From Fibrisoma limi BUZ 3 (GTDB taxonomy: Bacteria > Bacteroidota > Bacteroidia > Cytophagales > Spirosomataceae): DNA of 64,000 nucleotides. Below are positions 1 to 10,300 of this stretch, in pieces. The notes under the pieces are model-generated. The model did no database searches. It was not told the DNA's origin and saw nothing but the letters and a program-made list of their open reading frames with translations. The stretch covers positions 620,001 to 684,000 of the forward strand of contig NZ_CAIT01000004.1 in the NCBI RefSeq assembly GCF_000296815.2. Direction: 5' to 3'. Positions within the stretch are counted from its first letter, which is position 1; each line of letters starts with the position of its first letter. The position numbers and the translations under genes were made by a program.

Positions 1-1
1 T

Positions 2-1522
2 CTACTCCTTTCCCCACTCAGCCTGAGCGCGTTGGCGCAAAACCGGGTGACGGTCAATGCCGATCAGGGGAAGACGGTCATCAGCCGTCACATCTACGGC
101 CACTTTGCCGAACACCTGGGCCGGTGCATCTACGACGGTTTTTACGTTGGCGAAGGCAATACAAAGATTCCCAACAAAAACGGCGTTCGCCTGGACGTAG
201 TCGAGGCTCTGAAAAAGATGAAGATTCCGAACCTGCGCTGGCCGGGTGGGTGCTTTGCCGACACGTACCACTGGAAAGATGGTATTGGACCGAAAGCCAA
301 GCGACCGAAGATCGTCAACACCTGGTGGGGGGGCGTTACGGAAGACAACAGCTTCGGTACACACGATTTTCTGAACATGTGCGAACTGCTCGGCACGGAG
401 CCTTACCTGGCCGGAAACGTCGGCAGTGGGACAGTACAGGACCTGAGCGATTGGGTGCAGTATGTCAATTTTCCCAGCAACAGCCCGATGTCGAATCTCC
501 GGCAACAGAACGGACGCCAGGTTCCCTGGAATGTGCGCTACTGGGGTGTTGGGAACGAAGCCTGGGGTTGCGGAGGGAACATGACGGCCGACTACTACGC
601 CAACATCTACCGCCAGTACGCTACGTTCATGGAACCCAAGGTCGGCAACGAAAAAATCTTCCGGATTGCGTCGGGGGCCAGTTCGGATGACTTCAACTGG
701 ACCGAAACGCTCATGAAAAATATTCCTGGCAAGATGGTCGAAGGGGTGGCCCTGCACCATTATTCCACATTCGGCTGGGGTCCGAACGAGAAAGGTTCAG
801 CCACTGAATTTACCGAAACCGACTACGCTCACACCATGAACGAAGCCTTGAAAATGGACACGTTCGTGCAGAAGCACTCGGACATCATGGACAAGTACGA
901 CCCGCAGAAGAAGATCGCCCTGGTGGTCGATGAGTGGGGGGCGTGGTACGAAGTCGAGCCGAAAACGAACCCAGGTTTTCTGTATCAGCAGAACACCATG
1001 CGCGACGCGATTCTGGCCGGGGCTACGCTCAACATCTTCCACAAACACGCCGAGCGGGTCCGGATGGCGAATCTGGCCCAGGCCATTAATGTGCTTCAGG
1101 CCGTAATTCTGACCAAGGGCGACAAGATGCTGCTGACGCCTACGTACCACGTGCTGGAAATGTACAATGTGCATCAGGACGCAACGATGCTGCCGATTGA
1201 TATAAAAACGGAAGAGTATAAAGTGGGGGACTATAAGATGCCGGCCGTATCGGTATCCGCGTCGCGGGATAAGGCGGGCAAAACGCACATCTCGCTGGTC
1301 AACATTGACGCTGGTAAACAGCAGGAGATTACGGTTACTCTGAAGGGACTCAAGGCATCCGGCGTAGCAGGGCGCATACTTACCTCCGCCAAGGTGCAGG
1401 ACCATAATACGTTCGAAAACCCGACGAAGGTAAAGCCCGTCGCCTTTACCGGGGCTAAACTTACCGGCGACAATCTCACCGTTACGTTGCCGCCGGTATC
1501 GGTGGTGGTGCTGGAACTATAA
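2..1522 (+). CDS. GH51 alpha-L-arabinofuranosidase, 5' end cut by window
   Basis: Secreted exo-enzyme releasing terminal L-arabinofuranose from arabinoxylan or arabinan. The frame is open from base 2 and begins inside a signal peptide (LLLSPLSLSALAQ), so the true start lies before the window; the TTG at 32 is only an in-frame codon. GH51 hallmarks are the acid/base Glu in WGVGNEAWG (codon 557-559), the nucleophile Glu in VVDEWGAWY (codon 932-934), and the substrate-site stretches GHFAEHLGRCIYDG and NLRWPGGCF. A C-terminal beta-sandwich closes the protein. It is followed by araD and a sugar symporter, consistent with arabinose release, uptake and catabolism. The family is sure; linkage preference is unknown. 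Confidence 0.93.
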   Translation, partial: LLLSPLSLSALAQNRVTVNADQGKTVISRHIYGHFAEHLGRCIYDGFYVGEGNTKIPNKNGVRLDVVEALKKMKIPNLRWPGGCFADTYHWKDGIGPKAKRPKIVNTWWGGVTEDNSFGTHDFLNMCELLGTEPYLAGNVGSGTVQDLSDWVQYVNFPSNSPMSNLRQQNGRQVPWNVRYWGVGNEAWGCGGNMTADYYANIYRQYATFMEPKVGNEKIFRIASGASSDDFNWTETLMKNIPGKMVEGVALHHYSTFGWGPNEKGSATEFTETDYAHTMNEALKMDTFVQKHSDIMDKYDPQKKIALVVDEWGAWYEVEPKTNPGFLYQQNTMRDAILAGATLNIFHKHAERVRMANLAQAINVLQAVILTKGDKMLLTPTYHVLEMYNVHQDATMLPIDIKTEEYKVGDYKMPAVSVSASRDKAGKTHISLVNIDAGKQQEITVTLKGLKASGVAGRILTSAKVQDHNTFENPTKVKPVAFTGAKLTGDNLTVTLPPVSVVVLEL

Positions 1523-1544
1523 AGAGCGTTTATAAAGAGTGAAA

Positions 1545-1631
1545 GAGCGAATGAGTGAAAGAGTGAATGGCTGACGCAAACTTTTCGCTCTGCATCAGAT
1601 AGCTCGGTTTCGCTCTTTCACTCATTCGCTC
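1545..1631. repeat. 19-bp perfect inverted repeat between GH51 and araD
   Basis: Arms 1545-1563 and 1613-1631 (GAGCGAATGAGTGAAAGAG and its reverse complement) are separated by 49 nt. The same GAGTGAAA/TTTCACTC vocabulary continues to base 1675 (CCGATTTCACTC just before araD) and recurs in the palindrome at 49279-49306, so this looks like a dispersed palindromic element. It could act as an intercistronic hairpin, but no U-tract follows. Confidence 0.6.
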
Positions 1632-1679
1632 CGCTTCGGCGATGGTCCGCCATTGCGGTCCGATTTCACTCATTAAACT

Positions 1680-2378
1680 ATGTACAAGACACTTCAAGAA
1701 GAATGTTACGAGGCCAATATGCAGCTACCGAAGCTGGGACTGGTCCTGTTTACGTTTGGAAACGTCAGCGCTGTCGATCGTGAGCGCGCCGTATTCGCCA
1801 TCAAGCCGAGTGGGGTGCCCTACGAAGCTTTACGACCCGAGGATATCGTGATCTGTGACTACGACGCCCGGGTTGTTGCTGGTACCATGCGCCCTTCGTC
1901 GGATACGAAAACCCACGCGTTGCTTTATAAAACCTGGGACGATATCGGGGGCATCACCCATACGCACAGTACCTACGCCGTTGCCTGGGCACAGGCGGGA
2001 ATAGATATACCGATCTTCGGAACAACCCACGCCGACCACACGCACCAGGACATTCCCTGTGCGCCGGTGCTGACCGATGAAATGATTCAGGGCGATTACG
2101 AGTACGAAACAGGCAATCAGATTTTCGGTGTCTTCGGGCAGAAAGGATTGTCGCACCAGGAAATGGAAATGGTCCTGTTGCAGAACCACGGGCCGTTTAC
2201 GTGGGGTAAAACCGCCGAAAAGTCGGTCTACAATGCGGCTGTGCTTGAGGAAGTTGCCCGCATGGCGTACCTGACGCTGCAAATCAATCCCGACACGCCC
2301 CGCATCAAAGACACGCTCCGGATGAAGCATTATGAGCGCAAGCACGGCAAAAACGCGTACTACGGACAGGGCTGTTAA
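1680..2378 (+). CDS. araD: L-ribulose-5-phosphate 4-epimerase
   Basis: Class II aldolase-fold, zinc-dependent enzyme converting L-ribulose-5-P to D-xylulose-5-P, the last step of L-arabinose entry into the pentose phosphate pathway. At 232 aa it matches the family length. Visible motifs are GNVSAVDR (about residue 27), KPSGVPY (Lys42), an Asp near 75, the zinc pair HTH (His94/His96), HADHTHQD, and His170 in LLQNHGPF. These correspond to the E. coli AraD ligands with a one-residue offset. No signal peptide, so cytoplasmic. Its position between GH51 and a symporter suggests araA and araB lie upstream of the window. Confidence 0.93.
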   Translation: MYKTLQEECYEANMQLPKLGLVLFTFGNVSAVDRERAVFAIKPSGVPYEALRPEDIVICDYDARVVAGTMRPSSDTKTHALLYKTWDDIGGITHTHSTYAVAWAQAGIDIPIFGTTHADHTHQDIPCAPVLTDEMIQGDYEYETGNQIFGVFGQKGLSHQEMEMVLLQNHGPFTWGKTAEKSVYNAAVLEEVARMAYLTLQINPDTPRIKDTLRMKHYERKHGKNAYYGQGC

Positions 2379-2408
2379 ACTACCCACTTATCTAATTCCT
2401 TACCCCTT

Positions 2409-4064
2409 ATGACGCTTGGACTTGAAACCATCGACTACGTAATTTTTTTCATCTATTTCGTCATTGTAGCTTCCTACGGCTACTGGGTGTATCATCATAA
2501 AGGCAGACAGAATGCCGATAGCAAAGACTTCTTCCTTGCCGAAGGATCACTGACCTGGTGGGCCATCGGCGCGTCCATAATTGCGTCAAATATCTCGGCT
2601 GAGCAGTTCATCGGCATGTCGGGGCAGGCATTTCAATTGGGGCTGGCCATTTCGGTTTACGAGCTGGTCGGGGGGCTGTCGCTGGTGGTCATCGCGATCT
2701 ATTTTCTGCCGATGTACATCCGCAACAAGATTTACACCATGCCGCAGTTCCTGGAAATGCGCTACGATAAGCGGCTGGCAACGATTATGGCGGTGTTCTG
2801 GCTGTTTCTGTATATCCTCGTCAACCTTACGTCGATCATCTACCTCGGTGCGCTGAGTCTGGAGAAAATGACGGGATTTGCCTTCATGCCCTGCGCTATT
2901 TTCCTGACGGTGTTTGCCGTGTTCATTACGCTGGGCGGCATGAAGGTCATCGGCTATACAGACGTGATTCAGGTTGTGTGTCTGGTCGTCGGCGGACTTG
3001 CTACGACGTATCTGGCCTTGAGTCTGCTGTCGGATAAGGTTGGTACGGGGGCAGGGGTGTTCGAGGGATTGAGCCTGATCAAGCAGAAAGCCGACCACCA
3101 TATGCACATGATTTTTGAGCGGGGTGAATACTTCGTGCACGACGGCCGGGGCGGAAAAATCGACGCTTACAATCAGTTGCCGGGACTGATGATGTTCATC
3201 ATCGGCGGGCAATGGATCGTGAACTTCAACTACTTCGGCTGTAATCAGTACATGATCCAGCGCGCACTTGGCGCTGATCTGCCCACGGCCCGGAACGGCG
3301 TTCTGTTCGCGGCTTTTCTGAAGCTGATGATGCCGTTTATTGTTGTATTGCCCGGCCTGGCAGCTTACGTACTGTTTCAGGAAAACGCCGATGCCGCCAT
3401 CGTGCAGGGTATTACCGACAATAATATAGTCAAACCCGACAATGCGTATCCGGTGCTACTGAACATCCTGCCGACTGGCCTGAAGGGGCTTTCCTTTGCG
3501 GCCCTGACGGCGGCCATCGTGGCCTCGCTGGCCGGAAAGGCAAACAGCATCTCGACGATTTACATGCTGGACATTCACAAAAAATTCGTTAACCCCAACA
3601 TCAGCGAGAAGCAGACCGTCTGGCTGGGTCGCGTAGCGATTGTTGTTTCATTTGCCATTGCTCTGGTAATCAGTCCTTTTCTGCAAAACTTCGGGCAGGG
3701 CTTCGAATACATTCAGGAGTACACCGGTTTTATCTCACCGGGCATTCTGTGCATTTTCCTGCTGGGTATGTTCTGGAAACGCGCTACGGCCAACGGAGCG
3801 CTGGCGGCTGCGGTGCTGAGCATCCCGTTATCGACTCTGTTGAAGTACCAGGTTCCGGATATGCCGTTCCTGAACCGTATGGGTACGGTCTTCTGGATTT
3901 GCGTCGTCGTGCACGTAGCCATTAGTCTGATTGAATCACGCGGACAGCGTAATCCTAAAGCGTTTGCCGTAGATCGGCACTGGTTCCAGACCAATCCCTC
4001 GTTCCGGGTGGGCGCTGCGGCCGTATGTGCGTTGCTGGCCCTTGTCTACGTAATTTTCTGGTAA
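2409..4064 (+). CDS. SSS-family sodium/sugar symporter (SglT-like)
   Basis: Inner-membrane sodium:solute symporter of 551 aa with about 14 hydrophobic helices, the normal size for SLC5/SSS sugar transporters. It carries the N-terminal GYWVYHHKGR...DFFLAEGSL loop, WWAIGASIIASNISAEQF, and GGQWIVNFNYFGCNQYMIQ, which matches the vSGLT-like sugar-site helix. It lies 30 nt after araD and before a mutarotase, so arabinose, galactose or xylose import is the likely role. The actual sugar cannot be read from sequence. Confidence 0.9.
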   Translation: MTLGLETIDYVIFFIYFVIVASYGYWVYHHKGRQNADSKDFFLAEGSLTWWAIGASIIASNISAEQFIGMSGQAFQLGLAISVYELVGGLSLVVIAIYFLPMYIRNKIYTMPQFLEMRYDKRLATIMAVFWLFLYILVNLTSIIYLGALSLEKMTGFAFMPCAIFLTVFAVFITLGGMKVIGYTDVIQVVCLVVGGLATTYLALSLLSDKVGTGAGVFEGLSLIKQKADHHMHMIFERGEYFVHDGRGGKIDAYNQLPGLMMFIIGGQWIVNFNYFGCNQYMIQRALGADLPTARNGVLFAAFLKLMMPFIVVLPGLAAYVLFQENADAAIVQGITDNNIVKPDNAYPVLLNILPTGLKGLSFAALTAAIVASLAGKANSISTIYMLDIHKKFVNPNISEKQTVWLGRVAIVVSFAIALVISPFLQNFGQGFEYIQEYTGFISPGILCIFLLGMFWKRATANGALAAAVLSIPLSTLLKYQVPDMPFLNRMGTVFWICVVVHVAISLIESRGQRNPKAFAVDRHWFQTNPSFRVGAAAVCALLALVYVIFW

Positions 4065-4126
4065 CGAATCCGAGCCGCCGGCGTGAGTACTCAGTAAACT
4101 TTTAATCTGTCATAGCACTAGTAAAT

Positions 4127-5260
4127 ATGAGAATCCTACCGCTTGTTTTAGTCGCCCTGATGGCCTTATCTGGCTGTAATTCGAATAATATGAACGAACA
4201 GAAAGCTGGAATTGACAAGACTTCCTTTGGGAAGCTAACCGACGGCCGGGAGGCAGAGTTGTACACGTTGCGTAATGCCGCCGGTATGGAAGCGAAGATC
4301 ACCAATTATGGGGGCATCATCGTATCGATGACAGCGCCGGATAAAGACGGTACGTTCGCCGATGTTACCCTCGGTATGGACTCGCTGGCTGGCTACGAAA
4401 AAGGCGTACCTTACTTCGGGGCGCTGATTGGCCGCTATGGGAACCGTATCGCCAAGGGGAAATTCACGCTGAATGGCCAGGAGTATACGCTGGCTACCAA
4501 CAACATGGGGAACCATCTGCATGGCGGACTGAAAGGATTTGATAAGGTGCTGTGGTCGGCAACGCCCGTAGATGGCGAAGAGCCGGCGTTGAAACTGGCC
4601 TATACGGCGAAGGATGGCGAAGAAGGCTACCCCGGCAACCTCAACGTAGAGGTGACCTATACCCTGCAGAAAGATAATGCCCTACGGATCGACTATAAAG
4701 CGACAACCGACAAGCCAACCGTGGTGAACCTGACCAACCATTCGTATTTCAACCTGGCGGGTCAGGGCGACATCCTCAGTCACGAAGTTACCCTCAACGC
4801 CGACCGCTTTCTGCCGGTAAACGAAACCCTGATTCCGACGGGCGAGTTGAAGCCGGTGGCCGGTACGCCCTTCGACTTCACGAAGTCAACGGCCATTGGC
4901 AAGCGGATCAACGATTCGTCGGATGTGCAGATCAAGTATGGGTTGGGTTATGACCACGCCTGGGTGCTGTCGGACAGCTCAAAAACAAGCAAACTGGCTG
5001 CTACGGTATATGAACCCACAACCGGCCGCGTTATGGAGGTGTACACGACCGAGCCGGCCATTCAGTTCTATACGGGTAACTTCCTCGATGGGACGCTGAC
5101 GGGCAAAGGGGGCGTGGTGTATCAGAAACGTACGGGTCTATGTCTGGAAACGGAACACTATCCCGACTCACCCAATCAGTCTAGCTTCCCGACGACCACG
5201 CTACAGCCTGGCGAAACGTATCAGACGACCACAATTTACAAATTTTCAGCCCGCAAGTAA
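4127..5260 (+). CDS. galM: Aldose 1-epimerase (mutarotase) lipoprotein
   Basis: Interconverts alpha and beta anomers of aldoses such as galactose, glucose or arabinose. The 377-aa protein starts with a lipoprotein signal (LMALSGC, lipobox Cys near residue 17), placing it in the periplasm or on the outer membrane. GalM features are NYGGIIVSM, GRYGNRIAKGKF, catalytic His in NLTNHSYFNLAG, GYDHAWVL, and the C-terminal catalytic Glu in GLCLETEHYPDSPNQ. Placed right after the symporter, it probably supplies the transported anomer. Confidence 0.92.
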   Translation: MRILPLVLVALMALSGCNSNNMNEQKAGIDKTSFGKLTDGREAELYTLRNAAGMEAKITNYGGIIVSMTAPDKDGTFADVTLGMDSLAGYEKGVPYFGALIGRYGNRIAKGKFTLNGQEYTLATNNMGNHLHGGLKGFDKVLWSATPVDGEEPALKLAYTAKDGEEGYPGNLNVEVTYTLQKDNALRIDYKATTDKPTVVNLTNHSYFNLAGQGDILSHEVTLNADRFLPVNETLIPTGELKPVAGTPFDFTKSTAIGKRINDSSDVQIKYGLGYDHAWVLSDSSKTSKLAATVYEPTTGRVMEVYTTEPAIQFYTGNFLDGTLTGKGGVVYQKRTGLCLETEHYPDSPNQSSFPTTTLQPGETYQTTTIYKFSARK

Positions 5261-5431
5261 GCCGATCTGAAACCTGGAATGATGGATTTCAACCCATAGG
5301 GCACCGGTTCTACCCTAGATAGTGCCAGGAAGTTGTAACAGCTTGTCAATCGAGTGGCTGTTTTGGTTAATTTTTAAATTGTACAATTAAATTTATTTGT
5401 ATAATTTTTTCAATCAACTTAATCAGGCTAC

Positions 5432-6013
5432 ATGGATTCCCGAAACAAAGACCAAGCCTTATGGCAATCATTTCGTGAGGGAGAAAAACAGGCATTGGGG
5501 CAACTGCTTGAACGCTATTATCGCGTGCTGAAGCACTATGGGTTGAAATTTATGGTAGACGAGGCCGTAGTAGAGGATTGTATTCAGGATCTTTTTCTAC
5601 AACTCTGGCAAAACCGCGAACAGATCAACGATACCGATTCGGTTAAGCATTATTTATTAAAAGCTTTACGGCATCATGTACTTCAGTATTTACGGTTACA
5701 GAAACGCATGACCTATGAAGAGCCGGATTGGGATAGTTCGCTGCCGGAGGAGCCAGATTCCGAAGCCTTAATGATACAACAGGAGTCATTTGAGCAACTG
5801 AAAAAAATCATAGGAGCGCAGTTGGCCAGCCTGCCGAACCGGGAGCGGGAAGCGCTGTATTTGCGCTTCTATGAAAATTTGTCTATTCCTGAAATAGCGG
5901 AGGTTATGAATGTGAACCGTCAATCAGTGTCCAACTTTCTGCAAAAAGCGCTGGCTAAGCTTCGTAATCAGTGGCTTTCACCCATCCTCTTAACGTTTTG
6001 CATTATTTTATAA
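5432..6013 (+). CDS. ECF RNA polymerase sigma factor (FecI-like)
   Basis: Sigma-70 family extracytoplasmic function factor, 193 aa. Region 2 covers about residues 10-80 (YRVLKHYGLKFMVDEAVVEDCIQDLFLQLW is spread through it) and region 4.2 helix-turn-helix about 130-180 (LPNREREALYLRFYENLSIPEIA then VNRQSVSNFLQKALAKLR). It is followed after 72 nt by a FecR anti-sigma factor and then by a SusC carrying an STN domain. That order is the standard sensor-transducer layout controlling PUL expression in Bacteroidota. The short hydrophobic tail is unremarkable. Confidence 0.9.
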   Translation: MDSRNKDQALWQSFREGEKQALGQLLERYYRVLKHYGLKFMVDEAVVEDCIQDLFLQLWQNREQINDTDSVKHYLLKALRHHVLQYLRLQKRMTYEEPDWDSSLPEEPDSEALMIQQESFEQLKKIIGAQLASLPNREREALYLRFYENLSIPEIAEVMNVNRQSVSNFLQKALAKLRNQWLSPILLTFCIIL

Positions 6014-6085
6014 AAAAATTTCCTTTAAGTAGGGTATAGCGGAGCCAAATATTCATACTATCATTGAAAATAGCCGAAAAGTTCA

Positions 6086-7150
6086 ATGGACTTCCCTCCT
6101 GAAACCCTTTCGAGCGTCGAGGATTTCTTAGCAAATGATGCGTTTCGAAAATGGATGCTGGAAAGGCGTCCGGAAGATCAGTTGGACTGGCAGCGATGGC
6201 TGGCGCAGCATCCGGAAAAGAAACCCCTTTATGAACAAGCCGTTGCTACCTTTCTGGTAGTGCAGGGCAAACGCATAAAGATTTCGGACCGGGAGGTCAA
6301 GCGCCGAACGGAGATCATGCTGAATCAACTGCCGGACGCAGCTCCTGTTGTTAAGCCGTTGATCAACTGGCGATGGGGCGGATGGGCAGCCGCAGCAGCC
6401 GTAGCTGGTTTGGTTGTCTGGTGGCAGGTAAGTGGCCTTCCACCCAATCCATTGACGGATACGCGTAAAGCCGACGCTCAACAGAATGAGGGCTGGAAGG
6501 TAGTCAGGAATACAACGGGGCAGGCGTTGATCGTGCTCCTGCCGGATAAGTCATCAGTACTTTTATCGACAGATAGTCAATTACGTTTTCACAAACAGAT
6601 GCAGCAGGCGGTACGGGAGGTTTTTCTGGAAGGGGAAGGGTTTTTTGAGGTGATGAAAGATTCGACCAAACCATTTGTAGTGTATACGCCAACGTTAACC
6701 ACGAAGGTGCTTGGAACGAGCTTTCAGGTTCGGTCATTCATGAAAGAAGCGATTGCCTATGTGAAAGTAAAAACGGGTCAGGTTACCGTTGTATCAACAG
6801 CAACCCCTGACAAGATTGTGTCCCTGAAGGGAAATGAAGAAGTTAATCTTGAAACCGCTAATAAGCAATTTGTTAAGCAAAAAATTCTCACGGTAACGAA
6901 TACAGCCCCAATTCTGAAACAACAGTTTACGTTTGAATACACGCCTGTTCCCGAAGTATTTGCCCGGCTTGAAGAAAATTACCACGTATCTATTCGCTAT
7001 GACCGGAACAGGCTCAGTAACTGCACCTTCACCGGTCAGCTCAACGACATCCCCTTTCTCGAGAAAATACGCCTTATCTGTATGGCTACTGAATCCACTT
7101 ACGAGTTCGTGGATAACCAAATTACCATACAGGGCCTTGGATGTAACTGA
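6086..7150 (+). CDS. FecR-type anti-sigma factor
   Basis: Inner-membrane anti-sigma regulator of 354 aa. The cytoplasmic N-terminus (1-95) has a sigma-binding region including QRWLAQHPEKKPLYEQA, followed by one transmembrane helix at about 97-116. The periplasmic FecR domain lies at about 130-225 (VLLSTDSQLRF, EVFLEGEGFFEVMKDSTKPFVVYT split across it) and a C-terminal DUF4974-like domain at about 275-350. It lies between the sigma gene and susC; ligand-loaded SusC would contact the periplasmic part and release the sigma factor. Pairing is inferred from position. Confidence 0.9.
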   Translation: MDFPPETLSSVEDFLANDAFRKWMLERRPEDQLDWQRWLAQHPEKKPLYEQAVATFLVVQGKRIKISDREVKRRTEIMLNQLPDAAPVVKPLINWRWGGWAAAAAVAGLVVWWQVSGLPPNPLTDTRKADAQQNEGWKVVRNTTGQALIVLLPDKSSVLLSTDSQLRFHKQMQQAVREVFLEGEGFFEVMKDSTKPFVVYTPTLTTKVLGTSFQVRSFMKEAIAYVKVKTGQVTVVSTATPDKIVSLKGNEEVNLETANKQFVKQKILTVTNTAPILKQQFTFEYTPVPEVFARLEENYHVSIRYDRNRLSNCTFTGQLNDIPFLEKIRLICMATESTYEFVDNQITIQGLGCN

Positions 7151-7245
7151 TTGTTAAACACTTAATCATACAAATGCCAATGCTGTAGAATCTATCCGTA
7201 CTCGTGCGATGCGATAGTATTCTGGTACTACCGCCTATTTTTCAC

Positions 7246-7268
7246 AAATGTGTAAAAATGACACATTT
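7246..7268. promoter_or_regulatory. Short inverted repeat upstream of susC
   Basis: AAATGTGT (7246-7253) and ACACATTT (7261-7268) form an 8-bp perfect dyad with a 7-nt spacer in the 152-bp gap before susC. It could be an operator or just an AT-rich coincidence. No convincing -33/-7 pair was found beside it. Confidence 0.3.
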
Positions 7269-7302
7269 TATTGTATGTCATTACGTTTAAAACCCCCAAC
7301 CC

Positions 7303-10300
7303 ATGCAAAACCGGTTAACTAACCGCAACATCTGGATCAGGATTATGAAGCATTCAGGCCTGCAACTTTTGCTTGCGTTTACCCTCGTCAACATTAGCCT
7401 TGCCTTTGATGGCAAGTCGCAGGAACTCCTGAATCGACGCATTACCCTTGTGGCTCAGAATCAGGACGTCGAGTCGGTCATTAAACGACTCGAAGAGCAA
7501 GCCAAGGTGCAATTTTTATTCAGCAGAGAGATTATCCAATCCAAAAGAAAGGTCAGCTATCAGGCAAAAAACGAACAGCTTCATCTGGTACTGGATCACA
7601 TACTGACTCCGCTCAACCTGAGCTACGAGGTTGTTGGCCAGCAGATTGTAATCAAACGGAATGCCGCACAATCAAGCAATATCCCGCAGGAGAATACCTT
7701 GCTCGAAACCTCGCAAGATGCAGCCCTGCAGGATGTTCAGATTTCCGGACGGGTCACGGATGAGAAAGGCGAAGGACTACCCGGGGTCAACATTCAGATA
7801 AAATCGACGACGCGCGGAACGATTACGGATGCGGATGGTAATTACAGACTTTCGGTTCAGAACACCGGCGCTGTGCTTGTTTTCTCGTTGGTCGGGTACG
7901 TAGCCCAGGAAGTGACGGTCGGTTCGCAGAAAGTGGTCAATATCAGTCTAGCACCGGATGACAAAACCCTGGACGAAGTCGTGGTTGTTGGCTACGGTAC
8001 ACAGCGGAAACGGGATGTTACGGGTTCGGTAGTGTCAGTGAACGAAGCTACGCTGAAAGAAGTACCGGCTCCCAACCTGGTCAACCAGCTCAAAGGCCGC
8101 GCGGCTGGGGTAACCATCGTTAGTAACGGCTCTACACCCGGTTCGCAAGGGCAGATTCGTATTCGGGGTAACCGGACGCTGACCACCGGTAACGGCGATG
8201 GACTTGATGGTCCGCTGGTAGTTGTGGATGGTATTCCGTACGGGGGGCTGAACGACATCAACCCGGATGACATTGCCAACCTTGAAATCCTGAAAGATGC
8301 ATCCGCTACGGCTATCTATGGGTCGCGAGGTGCTGGCGGGGTTATTTTAGTCACTACTAAACGGGGTAAAGTTGGCAAACCAGTATTCACCTACGATGGC
8401 TATCACGGGCTCACTAACATCATGGGCAAATACAATGTCATGAATGGCACTGAGTATGCCCAGTTCAAACAAGATGCAGCCAAATACAACCGTACGGCAC
8501 CCGGAACCACGGCTTATCCGCTCACAATCAAGGAGCAGGAAGCACTGGCCGCTGGTGTTTCTACCAACTGGCAGGACCTGATTTACAGACAAGGTTTTAA
8601 TACGAACCATCAGTTGGGCCTGCAAGGGGGTACTGAAAACACGCAGTATTCGATGGGAATGGGCTATTTCAACGAAACCGGTATTATCCCCAGCCAGAAG
8701 TTCGAGCGGTACACGATACGCGCTACCATCGATCAGCGGCTTGGAAAGAACATCAAGATTGGCCTGAATACGCTGAACACGCTTACTTACACAAACACGC
8801 CGGGCGGTGGTGGCATACCAGGTGGTTTGGTACGGTTAACCCCACTGGCTGCTCCCTACAATGCCGACGGTAGTGTGAACCTGTTTCCTTTAGAAGGCTC
8901 AATCGATGCTGCTAGCGTAAGCCCGCTCACCATTATCACGAAGAAAGATTCATATCTGGGCCGTACCCGGTCGATACGTACCTTTAACAGCTTATACGCT
9001 GAGGTAAACATTTTACCGGGTCTGCGCTATCGGTTCAATGCCGGTCTGAACTTCAGTCAGTCGAATTACAACGGCTACGGTGGCCCGCTCACGTACTTCA
9101 ACAACGCCACGGTTCAATCGTCGTCAAACGCTGAGATCAGCAATACCGAATTTTGGGACATTAACCTCCAGCACCTGTTGTATTACGACAAAACTTTTGG
9201 AAAGCATAAATTAGGCTTTACTGGACTGTATGAAGTTACGCAAAACCATTCGCTGGGCAGCCGATTCACGATAACCGGGGTTCCAGCCGATTACATTAAA
9301 ACGTCTAACTTCTCGCTGGCTTCCGGAACACCGGTCGCCAACTCGGACTTTGGCAACTCCTTTACCGAAACGGGACTGCTGTCGTACATGGGCCGCGTCA
9401 ATTACAGCTACAATGATCGCTACCTGTTAACCCTGACCCTGCGTCGGGATGGTTCTTCAACCCTGTCGCCCGGCAACCAGTACTTCAATTATCCGGCCAT
9501 TGGCGCAGGGTGGAACATCATTGAGGAAGGTTTCATGAAGGGTATACCGGTTATTTCAAACCTGAAACTACGCGGAGGCTGGGGTATATCGGGCAACCGG
9601 AACGTAGGGGCCTATGCCACACTGGGCGCGCTGTCGGCAGGTTACTATAATTTCGGTCTGGGCACGGCCGGTCAGCAATTGGCCTATACGGTGACCAGCC
9701 TGCCAGCAACGAATCTGGGCTGGCAGTCAACCTCGCAGGTGGATATTGGCGTTGACTTCGGTTTCCTGAACAATCGAATTACGGGTACGGTAGACTGGTA
9801 TCTTCAAAAAACCAAGGACATTCTGCTGTCTGTGCCGCTGCCCCCCAGCAATGGCGCTGGCTCAACGCTGAGAAACCTGGGAAGAACAGAAGGCCGGGGT
9901 CTGGAAACATCGCTGACGTTTGATATTTTCAGAAAGCCGGGCGGATTCAACTGGAGCGCCGACCTGATTTATTTCTTCAACCGGGAAAAGATCACCCAGC
10001 TCACCACACCGACCGAGCTCTCGAACGTAGGAGCCGGCTGGTTTGTTGGCCAACCTCTTTCGGTCATCTACGACTACAAAAAGATCGGTATCTGGCAAAC
10101 TGCTGACCAGGAGAACGGTACGTTGCAGAGACAAACCGCGCCCGTGCAGTTTCCAGGACAAATCAGAGTTGAGGACGTTAATGGCGACAATAAGATTGAT
10201 CCGGCCGACCGGCAGATTCTGGGTAACTTTCAGCCCAAGTTTGAAGCGGGCATCACTAACCGCTTCACGTACAAAGGTTTCGATGCGTCGATTGTCACCT

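Noticed and set aside
124-690. Open frame of 188 codons within the GH51 gene on the + strand
   Set aside because: It overlaps GH51 entirely in another frame and has an Arg-rich composition without motifs; the GH51 frame carries both catalytic residues.
2-760. Long - strand open frame opposite GH51
   Set aside because: Mirror of GC-biased coding sequence with no family pattern.
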